A model generated the notes under the pieces. That model was given only the letters and a program-made list of their open reading frames with translations, had not been told where the DNA came from and did not search any database. Shown piece after piece: positions 7,991-20,455 of a DNA stretch of 64,000 nucleotides. Numbering within the stretch: position 1 is the first letter of the stretch; the number at the start of each line of letters is the position of its first letter. The stretch spans positions 82,299,988 to 82,363,987 of the forward strand of contig CM060984.1 in assembly GCA_030765065.1 (NCBI GenBank), read 5' to 3'. The position numbers and the translations under genes are program-made. Origin of the DNA: Deroplatys truncata (lineage: Eukaryota > Arthropoda > Insecta > Mantodea > Mantidae).

Positions 7991-10740
7991 TCACTGGTCA
8001 GTTTCTTTTTTTCTTTTATCGTAAGACTTTTGTTTCTTATCCTCAGTCACCATTTTGGAGTAACTATTTAGAATAATTTTGGAAATAATTGAGCATACAA
8101 CATGAAGATAGTCTTCAAATTTATGAGTGAATTGATTGATGATCGTTTCCCTGGTTTCATCCATAATGTTTATTATATAGGGACTGCACAAATTCTTCAA
8201 AAATGTAAGATGATTACTGCTTTTAATAAAATCCACACTTTCACTTAGCCTTGAAATAATTGGATACACAACCATGTTACTTTTACGCAATATATCTGGA
8301 TTTCTTTAGAGAACTTCTACTTAAGATCAATCAGCCTTGCCGCACCTTCAAATTCATACTCTAAAGTGTAATTTAAAATCAATAACTCAATGCATTTGGG
8401 GCATATTATACCATTTGCTACCTTGAAAGCAGCATAACCTGTAATGTAAAACACGATAGGCATTACATCATTATTCACCAGTTTTGCAATTTCAATTCCT
8501 GTTACACAAAGGCAGCAATTAGGGAACATTTTTGTTTTCAGAATCTGCACACACATTTAAGCTTCTTACTGGAATGTTACCATATTTTGATGAAAATAAA
8601 AGAAAATTATTAATTCTGATCTTTCTCTCACTCATATAGCTATTGGAGAAAGATAAAATGATTACTGCCAGACAACTGGCGGTAAAAACTGAATAGCTCT
8701 TCAAGAGGATCTATTTGAAACTTGCCAAACAGAACGTAGTTTACTTTTAATTCTTTTAGAACATAATTTGCAAAACCATAAAGGCCTGAGCAGTCTGCAT
8801 TATTGCATCAAATAATGCAAATAATGCAATGTCAGCCCTTGGTATACATTCCCCCTACAGGGCTGTTCCCAATTGCACAACCATGCTGAAATTTTATTCA
8901 GGAAAATTAACTCTTCTTGCTCGATGGCAAAGACAGTTTTGTAATCAGCTTTTTTATACCTTACATCCTTATATGGAAACTTAACATTCACAATATTCCA
9001 CCATTTTAGGATAATATTTAAAAACTCTGCTGTTTCTCCATAACCATTATTGCATTCTAAGAGGGCATTAATATTTTCATAATTGAAAATTTTACACACC
9101 AGACTCAGTTTTTGTGTTTCAATTTTTGATGCATAAACAGCTTTTGCATTTAACTTAATTTCAGCAATTCATTCTTTTCTTTGTGATAAAGTGATCTGAG
9201 GTGGCCAAAATTGGTACTCTTAATTATATCTGCATATTCAAAACCAGGAAAATTAAATGTAAGATCTTTCTGATTTATCCAATTATTCCTTATATTTTTG
9301 GAAATATGCTTAGTATCATAGAGCAAAAACAGCGGCTGTGATTGGCTAAAGGGATTTACTACTGAATAATAGAATAATAACTAAATGTATGTAGTGTGAA
9401 TTTGTGAAACTGGTCTGATTTGTTGATCTGATTATTATCAGCTATAAGACTGATTACTTTTACATCAAGTTTGCCAAATTCGCAGAGAATGTTACTCACA
9501 GTAGCATGTAAAAAGTCCCCAGAATTTCTACTGACTGGCAAAATGGCATTGACATTTGAATAATTACCAAATGCAGCATTTACTGAAAACACTTGAGCTG
9601 TTTTAGCAAGCTCATGTGTATTTATTGCACTAGTTCCTACCAATTCACCACCTTTAAAAGTTAACTCTGGTGAAATATAAACTTCATCCATCAAAAGATT
9701 AACAACTCTTTCCTCAAGTTTCAAGGAGCAAATGCGACCAATAATGTAGGAATTGCTAATATTAAAATTGCTGTCATTACATTTATACTGGCAGCCAGTT
9801 TTCTTAAGTTACTTGAATGTGGAAGAGTTAGTACCTGTGACTGACGTATGGTTCTGTAACATGCAGGAGATATCGGGAACATCTTAGGGCCAACCTAAGA
9901 AGATCTGATGAAAATCTGTACCTTTCCTTCTTAAAGGAGAATAATTCTATCTGTTCTGTAAGGACACTTAACCTCAATTTTTACTAGCATCTAGCACCTC
10001 ATGTTCTTTTTAACAATTTCACTGCTGCAGGAAGTTTACTTTCTTTAAAATTTGACAAAGGCACACTACACAATTAAAATAATGCATGCACCTGAGATTA
10101 CTCCAAGATAACACTAAATTCGAGATTCAGTTCATTAGGATTCAATTCTTTGACTATATACACTGTAAAGCACTTATCACCAGAAACCACAAAACTACTA
10201 ACAACATAAGGCACTAATACTGTATTTATTTTTAGCACTGTAATGACACTAACACTAATTGAAAGTGCCCAATCTTTTCTCTCGTTGACACATTTTTTTA
10301 TATGAACGGTTGCATCTTCATATGTGAGTAACTTGTTATTTTCTAATTCCTTATCATATGAAGCTATACTCTGATCCAGAGCTGTTTGCAGTGCTTCATC
10401 TTATCTTTCCTCTCTTGTTCTTTTCTTTGGAAGTGAAAAGCTTAAGTGGGGTGTACTTTCATTAACAACTGTAGGAAAAGCATCATCGTTAAGGCAAGGA
10501 TTAGCACGTGGAATGAATAGCACTCGTCCATCTTTCCTGCCATTTATCCTCTCGAGTAACCATTTATTCTAGAAAGTGTCTAATGTAGACTCTAGCATTT
10601 TCAGTGAATTCAAAATTCTGCCTGCGTATTCTGCTTAGCCATAATTTTCGTCGTTCCTCATCTCTGGGAAGCCTAAAGCAAGTTACATACGGAGGCTCAT
10701 AATTCGATCTGCAACCTGATACTGAACACTTAAAAGGCAT
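7991..10740 (-). pseudogene. P-element-like THAP transposase, decayed
   Basis: The order along the minus strand follows P-element/THAP9 transposases. An N-terminal THAP domain is at 10740-10566. An RNase H-like catalytic segment at 9724-9359 has LLMDEVYISPELTFKGGELV and the D of SLIADNNQINKSDQF. A helical/GTP-binding-insert-like region is at 9099-8800. A C-terminal block at 8556-8317 contains YITGYAAFKVANGI followed by CPKCIELLI, and a basic tail is at 8290-7991. Frames are broken between all blocks by stops and indels, so no intact enzyme is encoded. No terminal repeats were identified. The DNA from 7633 to 7990 holds nothing else. Confidence 0.85.
10564..10740 (-). pseudogene. THAP zinc-finger domain of P-like transposase
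   Basis: Starts MPFKCSVSGCRSNYEPP and continues with CFRLPRDEERRKLWLSRI, then FTENARVYIRHF before a stop. THAP fingers bind DNA through C-X2-4-C-X35-50-C-X2-H. Here C5, C10 and H55 are kept, but the third ligand (Cys in the usual VC..HF motif) is Tyr52. The conserved Pro and Trp (LPRD, LW) are present. Confidence 0.85.
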
Positions 10741-11064
10741 TGCTGCTCTGAAAACACTGTTGTTTTACACATTTACAATATAATTCTCTGATAAAAGCAT
10801 ACAAATAATTATTAGTTACTTTCAGAGTTGTGCCAGACATAACCAAGTATACTTCTGCAACATATTATAATAACAGATATAATAACTATAATAACAGATA
10901 TTAGTACTTACCCCAATGTGGTTTGTAATCCGTAGAAATGGGGGGTAAAAAGTGAATACTTTCACACGTGAAATTACTCAAAATATGCACAGGAGAACTG
11001 CTTTATTCATTGATAGAAAATTTCCAACACAAACATGCCTCTCCAACGTTCGCCGCCTGCACTA

Positions 11065-11076
11065 GGTCACGTGACC
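11065..11076. promoter_or_regulatory. Palindromic E-box GGTCACGTGACC
   Basis: A perfect 12-bp palindrome with core CACGTG in the USF/TFEB (CLEAR-like) context GTCACGTGAC. It sits in a locally GC-rich stretch (11040-11300) at the edge of the segmental duplication, where a minus-strand promoter is possible. Function is inferred. Confidence 0.4.
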
Positions 11077-13459
11077 ATGCACTGACAGCAGAGCGCGCAA
11101 GCCACATATGTAGTAGGCTGTGGTTGCGACAGCTGTATCCATTTGGGGGTAAGGTGTCGCGTAGGGCGCTTTTTTTCTTGATGATTCGGAGTAGCCGTTT
11201 ATGAAACTAACGCTGTGGTCGGTAATGCATCTGATTACATTATCAACCGAACCCGCCAGCTCCCATGCACGCTGCTAGCGCCGCCCACCGGTTTTCAAAC
11301 GTAAGGAACCAAACTGAAAGGAACGCAACTTTTAAATAAAATCACCAGCGTTTTTAATAGTTTTCTCAACCTGCTGAGAAGACAATTAAAGACTCGGGTA
11401 ATTCTATTCAAAACCTGCACTCCTTACAGTTTCCTTACTCATGTGCTAATATATTGACATTGTCACTTTTGTGTTAAACTAACAATATTTTTACTTGCTT
11501 TTCAATAAGGTGGGAAAGTAGGAAAGGCTTTGGTTTGTTATTATGCAGTGTTATTCTTTGTATACAGCAGTTTACCATTCATTAATTTAAAAGTTGGTAA
11601 CCTACAATGACAGAAATGTTATAGATTTGTATTCTGCAATAATATGCAAATTATAACAAAAATGATATCCTACCATGTACAAAGAATGTCGACATCTAGT
11701 TATACATAAAACACCACATTATACATGAACACATCTATTGAAAAATAAATTAAATACTTCAGCAAAAACAAAAAGCAATTATTCAAACAAAAAGATAATT
11801 TAATAAAGCATAATCTTAGCTGTCACAAACTTCAACAAATTGCCTTGCACTAGCCTTCCTAGATACAGATTCAACAAAATATGATACAATTTAATAGCTG
11901 CTTGTACATTATCCAAATTATATTAGCTATTATTCTTTGTTGAATTTTTATTTGGAATATTTGTTGCAGTATAATCTAGTATCTACTGCTCAGGAACTTA
12001 AGCACTAGCACCATGATTCTATCTCATTTTCTTAAGGTGCAAGAAATGTTTTAGATCTATTTTTGGCAATAAGTATTTCAATATATATAATTTTTGTCCA
12101 GTTAAAATAAGAAACTTCTAATATGCAGGCCATCAATTCCTGCTTCATGGTACACTGAGAAACGCTCATTTATTTAAACCTATGCCCAAGATAGCACATA
12201 GGTAGAAGCAAAGTTGGAAAACAAAATTTGAAAGAAGTAAAAAATTATTTTTCAGTTTGACTTTAGAATCATAATAGTCAATAATTTTATGTTTAAAATA
12301 GATTCAAATCAAATAGCTGTTTTTAAAAGTTGTGAACATGAAAACAACCTTTTATGAGCATCATATTTGACATGGTTTCTTCTTGTGTTTTCTTTGTACT
12401 GTTAAATTCTTAATATTTAAAATACATAATAATTATTCTTTCCTTCAACGTCAGCAGATTAAAACATTTTAATAATGTGCAGCAAACAAATTACTAAACC
12501 ATGAAAAAAATAGTAAACTGCAATAGATTATGAATTTTTTTCCCACGGTAAACTAATATTTTCCATTACTATGGGACTCCCCTCATGAAGTTGCACTAAT
12601 TATGGGTTTTTTAAATCATTCTGACATAAATTATGACTTTTGCATCATAATAATAATTAAAATAACACACATTTTCCCTAGCATTATTCATGACAAAATT
12701 TAAACGAAAGGATTTCTTTTCACAACCACTTGAGGGGTACCATCATTCGTCATATTTGGCACACCAACATCACTGTGCATAACAATTACAAGAACTATTT
12801 CAACGACTTCATAGACAAGAATATGTTACAACCTGGACTATTTGCCAGTTTATTATGCCTGTTTTGATATCATTAACAACAGGCGGTACACATTATGACA
12901 CAGGAAATTAAGTTAAATATTTCAAACAGAAAGTTTAGATAAATCCAACAATCAGGCTAGTTAGTTGGAAGTTGCCAGTAATGTTATATTAGGAAAACCT
13001 GACAAATTTATATAATTTTTTGTTCTATTTTGTTTTAATGCAATTCTATATGAACGCAGTGAAAGCAAATCTTGGTCGCAAATGGCAATTACAGAATAGC
13101 TGTAATTTAAGAAATCTGTTGTTGCAGTGATTTAAGCTCAAAACTACTTTCATTAAATGCACTATCAATGTGATATTTTACATTTACTGCAACATGAGGT
13201 GTGTTATTTATCATTCTTAAAAGAATCACAATGTAATTAAACTAAGTTAACTGAAATTCTTGCTACCATTTTGTTTATTTAGTGGATTACAAATAAATTT
13301 GGAAAACGCATATCTGTAGTTAGATTGAGCTTTTAACAACATTAACTAATAAATGCAAGCTTTAAAGCTATTAACACAGAAGCACTAAATCCAACTAATT
13401 CACTGAAACAACTACCTAACACCAACTTCACTTTTTCTAAAAATTCAGAACATTCTTGG

Positions 13460-16445
13460 GTGATCGCATACTCGCAAATGTACACACACTAATTTTTCCC
13501 TGTATGTGAAAATGCATATGCCTCTATAGGTATGTATACAAGAAAGGAAAATGTCAAACTTTCTTCTGTATGAAGAGCTTATTTAAACTCCCCGCGCCTT
13601 CTTTACCAAACGCCAGTGCATTTGGTCAACGAGCTGTAGAGACGCGCAAACGAGATTTTGCGACTGGCGAAGGAAACTTTAGGGCGGGAGGCCGCGGGGA
13701 GCGGGGCAACGCTTGTATTTGAAAGTACGGCGAGTTAACGCAGTGTAATCGACAAGCCCAAGAGTTGCGATTGTTATGGCGCAAGCGCAGTGCGTTCCCG
13801 TATAACTTCATTTCCTTCTGTGCCTCCCTTGCTACGAACATTTCCCTCGCTGTTGTCTAGCAGAAGTTGCGCTTAGCCAACTTTACGTTTCTAAGCACAA
13901 TCTAGCCATTTTCTGTATTAACGTGAGAGTTATGTTAATGTTACAAACACATTACATCTATTTTAATTAAACCATTATAAATGCATATAATTATTCTTCA
14001 TAATATAATAAGGTAAATATTTCAGTTAGGGTTAGTTAATTTCTTAGGGTGTTTTCATTTTTGTTTGTTATGTTTGTGTCCTGGTGGCTATTGGTATGCA
14101 TTTGAATCGGCCCATAGTAGTAGATTTGAATCTGTGTAAGTGTGAAAATGAATAGCGTTGCGAAACTAAAAGAGATAAACCCTTCGGGTTTATCCTTAGA
14201 AGAAAAGATGCAAATTAAAAACGAAGGCAGACCGCTGCCAACAATCGATTTAGTTCAAGTAACTAATTGTAAAGGGAAGACAGTTACAAGGAAGTTTAAC
14301 GAAAGTATGTATAAAAGTTGCTCGTGGATATGTGCTTGTGAAGCAACTAACCGCTCTTCTGTTTTCCGTGTTTATTGTTTGCGAGTGAGAGAAACGGCAC
14401 CTGGACAAATAATGGTTGTGGTGATATTGGTCATTTAAAACAAAAAATGGCAAAACATGAGAGCTCAATTGCCCATATGAATTGCGAATTAGAACTAAAT
14501 GTTCTGGGAAAATATAATATATCTTAGCAGTTAGACAGTGCTTTTAGGCGTAATGTAGAATAACACAATGGGGAAGTTACTAAGAACAGATATGTTTTGT
14601 CGCAGATAATTAATTGCATAAAATTCTGCGGCGCGTTTGAGTTAGCTCTCAGGGGACACGACGAAAGTCAAAGTTCATTGAACCCTGGAGTGTTTCGTGG
14701 ACTGATAAACTTCACCGCAGAATTAGATTCCGCGGTGAAAGATCACCTCAAGCAGGCCAGCGTTTTTCGAGGAACGTCGAAAGAAATACAGAATGATCTG
14801 TTGCAGTGTATGCTTGACATATGTCAAGAAGAAATTAAGAGAGAAATTTCTAAAGCAGACTATATCGCTGTAATTGTCGACGAAACATCTGATATTTCAT
14901 CTCTTTTTCAAATGGTGGTTGTGTTTCGTTACCTGCTACCAAATGGTAAGCCAGTGGAACGATTCTGAACATTTTAAAATCCAGATGGACAAGATGCGAA
15001 CGTTCTCTCCCTATGTATAAAAAACGCGCTCTCAATGGTGGTATCTGAAACTGAAAAAAACAAAGCCGTGTCTCAGAGATACGACGGCGCAAATGTTATG
15101 AGTGGGCAGCATGCTGGTGTACAAGCATTGGTGAAGAAAGATTACCCTTTCGGTCACTACATTTATTGCTATGCATACAAATTGAATTTAATTATGGCGC
15201 AAGCAGCAAGTCAAAATACGGAAGTTCGAATATTTTTCGAGGACTTAAATGAAATTCCTGCATTCTTTTCTAATTTTCCGCAACCAGTTCGTGTTTCGAA
15301 TGAGATTGTAGGTAGAAGGATACCTGGAGTTTCAACAATAAGATGAAATTTCAAATCCCGATTAGTGCAAACAGTTTTCGAGCATAAGGAATCAATTACC
15401 GAATGTTTAGAGACCATAGAGAGAAGCAGTAAACAAAGCAACACAATAGTTCAGGCTAGAGGACTGCCCTTAAACTGATAGAGCCAGACTTCTTGTCCTG
15501 GCTATAAATATTCTTCATTATAATGCCACATGTGGATGTGCTATCTAATCAGTTCCAAAGACGATCCATTGATGCAGTATTTGCAAAATCTGCCATTGAA
15601 ACATTTGAAAGCGCAATAAAGGAAGTTAGACGAAAGATTGATGATATAGCCGAGAACCCATGTTATTCAGCAGAGGCTGAAAAACGACGTAAGGTTGACC
15701 ATTTGTCAAGAAAGTCTGCAGCAAAAGAGGTGTGTGACGTGATTCTGCTACAAGCAAAGGAGAGGTTTTCATTTCACAATCATCTTGTCACGTCAAATCT
15801 CTTCATTTGCAAAAGATTTGACGAATACAACAAAACGTATCCGGAGAAACACATGCATACCTTAACTGAAGCATTTCCATTCATATACACGACCAGATTA
15901 CGAACGGAGTTGCAATTGATGTACATGCGCAGAGAATTCAGAAATGTATCGGGTGCTGTAGATCTTTTAGGGTTTATTGTGGAAAATAATCTAGAGAAAA
16001 CGTTCAGTGAAGTTTTTAAATTACTGAAAATACTTGTAATAGTGCCAATGCCAACTAGTGAAGCTGAAAGGTGTTTTTCAAGTTTAAAGCGCATAAAAAC
16101 CTTCCTTCGGTCCACGATGTCAGAAGAACGCCTGGCTGCTCTAGCCATGTTGTCAATCCAGAAAAGCCTTGTAAGGGATACTTCAGACTTCAATGAGAGA
16201 GTAATAGACAAGTTTGCAACTAAAAAGGAGCGCCGAATGGACTTCATGCATCGCCATGTCCTGTAAGCTGATGTGAAACAGTGAAAGAGACTGGAAGCTG
16301 TAAGAGATTTTTGGTGAGTCAACTTTTCTTTTTTGCATAGATTGTGTGTATATGTGTGTGCGTGCATGTGTGTGTGTGTGTGTGTGTCAGGAAGATAGCA
16401 TGTAACAAACTGCACACCCATTGCAACAGGTCACGAGCTGCCACT
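13460..16445 (+). mobile_element. Decayed hAT transposon (ZMYM1-like type)
   Basis: The element is absent from the paralogous half B, which reads straight through at 32764-32795. The right end, read inward, is CAGTGGCAGCTCGTGACC, a typical hAT terminus. The left terminus is less clear and may be truncated; CAGTGCATTTGG at 13615 is an alternative. A CpG-rich 5' region (13560-13860) probably held the promoter. The coding remnant is at 14148-16266, and a (TG)n tract lies at 16345-16388. Confidence 0.7.
14148..16266 (+). pseudogene. hAT transposase pseudogene (TTF-zinc-finger/ZMYM1-like)
   Basis: Pieces in order: MNSVAKLKEINPSGL with KSCSWICACEATNR, from the TTF-type zinc-finger region; GHLKQKMAKHESSIAH after a frameshift; and YIAVIVDETSDISS, whose Asp is the first catalytic acidic residue of the RNase H fold. 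Next come SGQHAGVQALVKK.YP and YCYAYKLNLIM, typical hAT blocks. The C-terminal dimerisation domain contains VPMPTSEAERCFSSLKRIK and RLAALAMLSIQK, with the final stop at 16264-16266. At least five frameshifts or stops separate the pieces, so no product is made. Confidence 0.88.
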
Positions 16446-16633
16446 GGTTTCCAGTAATAGTCCCCAATTTTTAGTTAATGTTTCAACTGATATAAAATGA
16501 AATTCTAAATAGTAAGGAATATTTAATGATATACAACAAAACATTGCTATATATATGAAAAAGAAAACTTCGTACAACATTAATAATAATCCTGGAGGTG
16601 ATCACTGCACATCCACAGAAACAAGAAACATAC

Positions 16634-16703
16634 CCAAATTCTCTTGACTCCATACTTTGGATATCTGCCAGAGTAAATTCGGTAGCTTGAGATGGTGACT
16701 GCG
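16634..16703 (-). CDS. Conserved 70-bp exon, half A (unknown gene)
   Basis: An acceptor-like TTTGTTTAG precedes the exon and GTATG follows it. Half B has a 70-bp exon of exactly the same length with both splice signals at 32955-33024. The most plausible frame reads QSPSQATEFTLADIQSMESREF; the B copy reads QSPSQAS..MLADIQIVESREF. Equal length and kept splice signals argue for an exon of a real gene or gene family, but I do not recognise it. An upstream reading with a signal-peptide look is just the pyrimidine tract of the intron. Confidence 0.45.
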
Positions 16704-17383
16704 CTAAACAAAACAAAACAAACACAAAAAGGAGAGGAAATCTCATTAATGCTTCAATTATTAAATAATAAGGTTAATAATGGTACTTAGAAGGTAAAGT
16801 ACTTTGCATCTACAACATCCATGACTGACATTTCATCACTAATTGCTGCATTAATCATTAGACTTCGAACTACAACATTTCCTGTTCTTTTTAATATAGC
16901 CTCTTCATTTACAGTAGCTATTGTGTGTTCATTGTTCAGAAAGACAAAGCAAACATTACTCTAATTCTGTAAATGCAGCAGTGTATTTTTATATTTACTA
17001 TAAAACCTTGCTTTTTATTTAAATTGTTTTACTTAATCTGAAAACTCATTTGTTCTACAAATAAATCATTTTCTGTGAAAAGATACCATGAGCTGTGTAT
17101 AAGTTAAACTAACCGCAAGATAGTACTCATTAAACAATGCAACAACTTATCAAGTATTTAATACCAGATGTTTTACTACATCTTTCTTTGCTGAAGTTTG
17201 GACATTAAAATGAATTCTTTGATAAAATGGCACTACTATGTTGTACAGTTTGCAAAAGTGTTTAATCTTAGCATATGGTACTAGGTCAGAAATGTTCATC
17301 ATTGTGTGCACTAACGCTATCACAGTGAAAAACAAAACAAATAAACAAAAGGTAATCTAATGTGACAATAACTCTGTCACGAG

Positions 17384-18775
17384 CACAGGGATGAAGGTTG
17401 GATTAGGAAACTGGGAACACAGGGCACTAACTCCCCACATGAACACGATGTGTCACTAGTTGTATTTTTGCGGGAAAGGGGATTTTCTGATTGGTTGTTT
17501 CAAGCTTCGAAGTTCGTAACGAACTAAATGGCACGCAAGAAGGGGCCATCTTGGATTTTTATAGCTGAAAGTTTTTGTCTGATGTTTTTTAATCAGGAAC
17601 AAAGCAGAGACGGTAATCATACATTTACGCTATTCCTGGTTGAATGTATATTTTTTGTAATATTGGTATTTTCTATTAACTTCAGTGAAATTCGTAGAAT
17701 GAGTTAGAAACCTTTGATAGGTTATTGTGTGTTACAGCATTTTTATACAACGAATTAATTTTCAGATACATTGAGCCGTCCAGACAGAGTGAATATGCCT
17801 GCGATTTACATTTCTTCCAGCGTTGTTGTTTAAGTCCCGAATGGTGGCTTAGAATCTGAAAGTATGTTATTATGTTTGAGCAACATAAAATGATAGTGCT
17901 GGATGAAAGGTTAAGTTTTTAAGAGCTTCTTAGTGTTGCTGAATTTTATATCGTCTTGATTTACTTTTCAGATATAGTGAGTCATCCAGATAGTGGAATA
18001 TAGATTAATTTTCCTGTTTGCACCACATAAGATGAGTGGAGATCACAGCCAAAATGGGTAAGGTAAAAATCAACCTTTAATGCAAATTAAATAGCATGTT
18101 ACAGTGCCAATATTCAAACACGTAGATGCAGATCATGCGAGTGATGCTCGTGTATAATTTAAAAATGTAGGATTATTGGTGAGCTGACACACTAACTGTC
18201 AAGGATAGCATGCCAATGATACTGTAATTCTTTTAAGGCAGTGCCCAATTGAAATTTTCTAATACAGAAGGAAGAAACATATTTGATATCATTCACATAC
18301 ATTTCAGTAATTCACTTGCTTTTGGGGATTTTTATCTAATTGCCACTATTATGACCTTTTTTGAACTGGGCATGGTGTATGAAAATAGAAATTCTGGTAG
18401 CTTTTTTGACAATTAGTGTCCTTGTAATCTGTTTGTACGAGTACTCAAAGCATTTGTTTCCAAGGAAAACCAAAAGTGTTTGTTTTGAGTGAAATTAACA
18501 GCTTCAATGTGCATTCTGAGGCTTTGGAATTCCAAAGTTGTTTCAATCTTTCGTGTCTGTTTTCTACCACTTAAACTTTGTAGCAATTTTGATGATACAA
18601 AATTCTTCCCTTAGAAGATACATTGTGCATAGTAATTAAGTTGCAGGATATTATATGAAATGCATAGGCATTTAAATAATGTGTTGTTTCTTGTGCAAAA
18701 ACCAAAGATTTTGAAGTAATGGGCATGTAATATTTTTAAATGTATCTTATTTAACACTTTATCAACCAAACACGA
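17384..18775 (+). mobile_element. hAT-like element, copy 3 (inverted, partial)
   Basis: The segment starts CACAGGGATGAAGG, a diverged form of the right terminus of copies 1 and 2, and runs in inverted orientation through the sequence equivalent to 6592-5240. It then jumps to the equivalent of 4555-4528. It lacks the MITE and SINE block, so either those inserted later into the lineage of copies 1 and 2, or the block was deleted here. Divergence from copy 1 is much greater than between copies 1 and 2. The far end and the expected second target duplication (GTCACGAG) are missing. Confidence 0.75.
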
Positions 18776-18984
18776 ACACAAAATTCCAATTTTCTCATTT
18801 AATTCGTCTCTTTTCACTTCAGGCGTTTGTAGTGTGTTTTACTACATTAGCTGACTAATTAATTCACTCATATCAATATTTCCGCATTGAAACTTGTATC
18901 GGTTGTTTTTAAATGTAAGCAGGAAGTGACATAGCCTCTCTTCACTCCAAAGCACCCTCATTACTTAAGCTGCTGGTGATGGGT

Positions 18985-19072
18985 CGAAGGAAACGGAGTC
19001 GTTTCAAAGGAATGCTTCCTCCTTTAGAAGTGTGTGGAAACCATTCCACTATTCGGAACTGGCACTTCCTTA
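18985..19072. repeat. GGAAGT-rich repeat, left part (interrupted)
   Basis: Together with 23623-23765 this forms a repeat rich in ACTTCC/GGAAGT, split by element copy 2. Read on the minus strand it resembles 29917-30140, sharing the CCTTTGAAACGACTCCG-like segment. Such short dispersed motifs are typical of subterminal transposase-binding repeats, but the family is unknown. Confidence 0.5.
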
Positions 19073-19879
19073 CTTTCAATCACAGAACAGCAAACTATTA
19101 GAAGTGCAACTCTCGTGTTAAACGTTGGAAACTCGAGGGCGATCGCAGCGTGAGTAGTGATCTGGGATGGAACTAAACTGAAAAATCGTGCTCTCGGATG
19201 ATGACGTCACTCGTAGCTACTACAGCTGTATTTTTCATACCTGCTAGCTATCTGCTCAGCAGATCATATGTTCCAGTATTGTATCGCTACTGACGACGTA
19301 CAAAGTTAATTACGTGAGCTTCAATAATCGTGATTGCACTTGGAGTTATTCATATTTCTTTTTAAAGGAGTCGATTAAAGCTCACATAAAATAACTTGTC
19401 ACTGTCATCTGTAGCAATACAATATTAGAACACAATTATGGTCAGTTGAACACCTCACAGCTAGGCTAGTATGAAAAACACAACTGTTTATTCCTGTGCA
19501 ACTTATTAAATTATCCAATAGTCGGCACATACATTGCTTTTTATATAATATTATTGGGGTTAATAGTGGTTGCTGAATGTTTCTACGTCATAATACATAA
19601 TGGTCACATTTAAATTTTTGAGAGTGAATGAGATCCAGCACCTTGCAATAATTTCTTCTGCATGCTTCATAGTAAAATCTTTTGCACTTAAACTGCCTCC
19701 ATGGTTTGTTTGAACTTCCAACCAACAGTAGGATGTGGAATTTGACAGGAAAATTGGAAGAATAACCATGTTTGACACTGTCATTTTATTCTACTCTAGA
19801 TAGCGCAATACAATTTGACATAACTTAAATCCATTTCCTACAAAGAAACTTCTGCACACATTATATGCAATAGTGTAGC

Positions 19880-20455
19880 TATTGTTTGTCATTCACTAAA
19901 TTGCTATTAGCAGTGCATTAAATGTCATTAGCATGTTTCACCACACCATTTAACACTATTAATGTCATTGTCACTCTTTGTGCTCTGACTTGAAGCACCA
20001 TCACTGGACACAAATAACCACAACTTAACTCCAGCTTTCCATTGTGTATATCCTAGAATTAAATAGAACACACATGTTTAAGCTACCCTTAAAAGTAGGT
20101 TTCTGAAAAGAGAAATTGCTTACATTAAGGAAAAATTTGTGGTTACAAACACCTTGTGATTACATTACTATTGTTTGTCATTCACTAAATTGCTATTAGC
20201 AGTGCAATAAATGTCACTAGCATGTTTCACCACACCATTTAACACTATTAATGTCATTGTCACTCTTTGTGCTCTGACTTGAAGCACCATCACTGGACAC
20301 AAATAACCACAACTTAACTCCAGCTTTCCATTGTGTATATCCTAGAATTAAATAGAACACACATGTTTAAGCTACCCTTAAAAGTAGGTTTCTGAAAAGA
20401 GAAATTGCTTACATTAAGGAAAAATTTGTGGTTACAAACACCTTGTGATTACATT
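19880..20455. repeat. 288-bp tandem duplication in copy 2
   Basis: Two units, 19880-20167 and 20168-20455, both starting CTATTGTTTGTCATTCAC. Copy 1 has one unit at 3670-3957. The near-identity of the units shows the duplication came after copy 2 inserted, or shortly before. Confidence 0.9.

Larger units (their letters stand above)
11130..17205. repeat. Segmental duplication, half A
   Basis: Apart from the hAT insertion (about 13460-16445), this stretch aligns in the same orientation with 30600-33545. Shared landmarks include TAATG..TTACATTATCAAC near 11230, AAATAAAATCAC near 11335, the AAAACACCACA run near 11710, and the 70-bp exon at 16634-16703. The two halves differ by many substitutions and small indels, so the duplication is old. 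The interval 11330-13450 is AT-rich and holds no gene that I recognise. Confidence 0.8.

Noticed and set aside
15780-16421. 213-residue minus-strand open frame
   Set aside because: The antisense shadow of the hAT transposase C-terminal domain; its His-Thr repeats come from the (TG)n tract.
16483-16746. Apparent secreted protein with signal peptide
   Set aside because: The hydrophobic start is the pyrimidine-rich tract before the 70-bp exon, and the frame runs through a splice donor.
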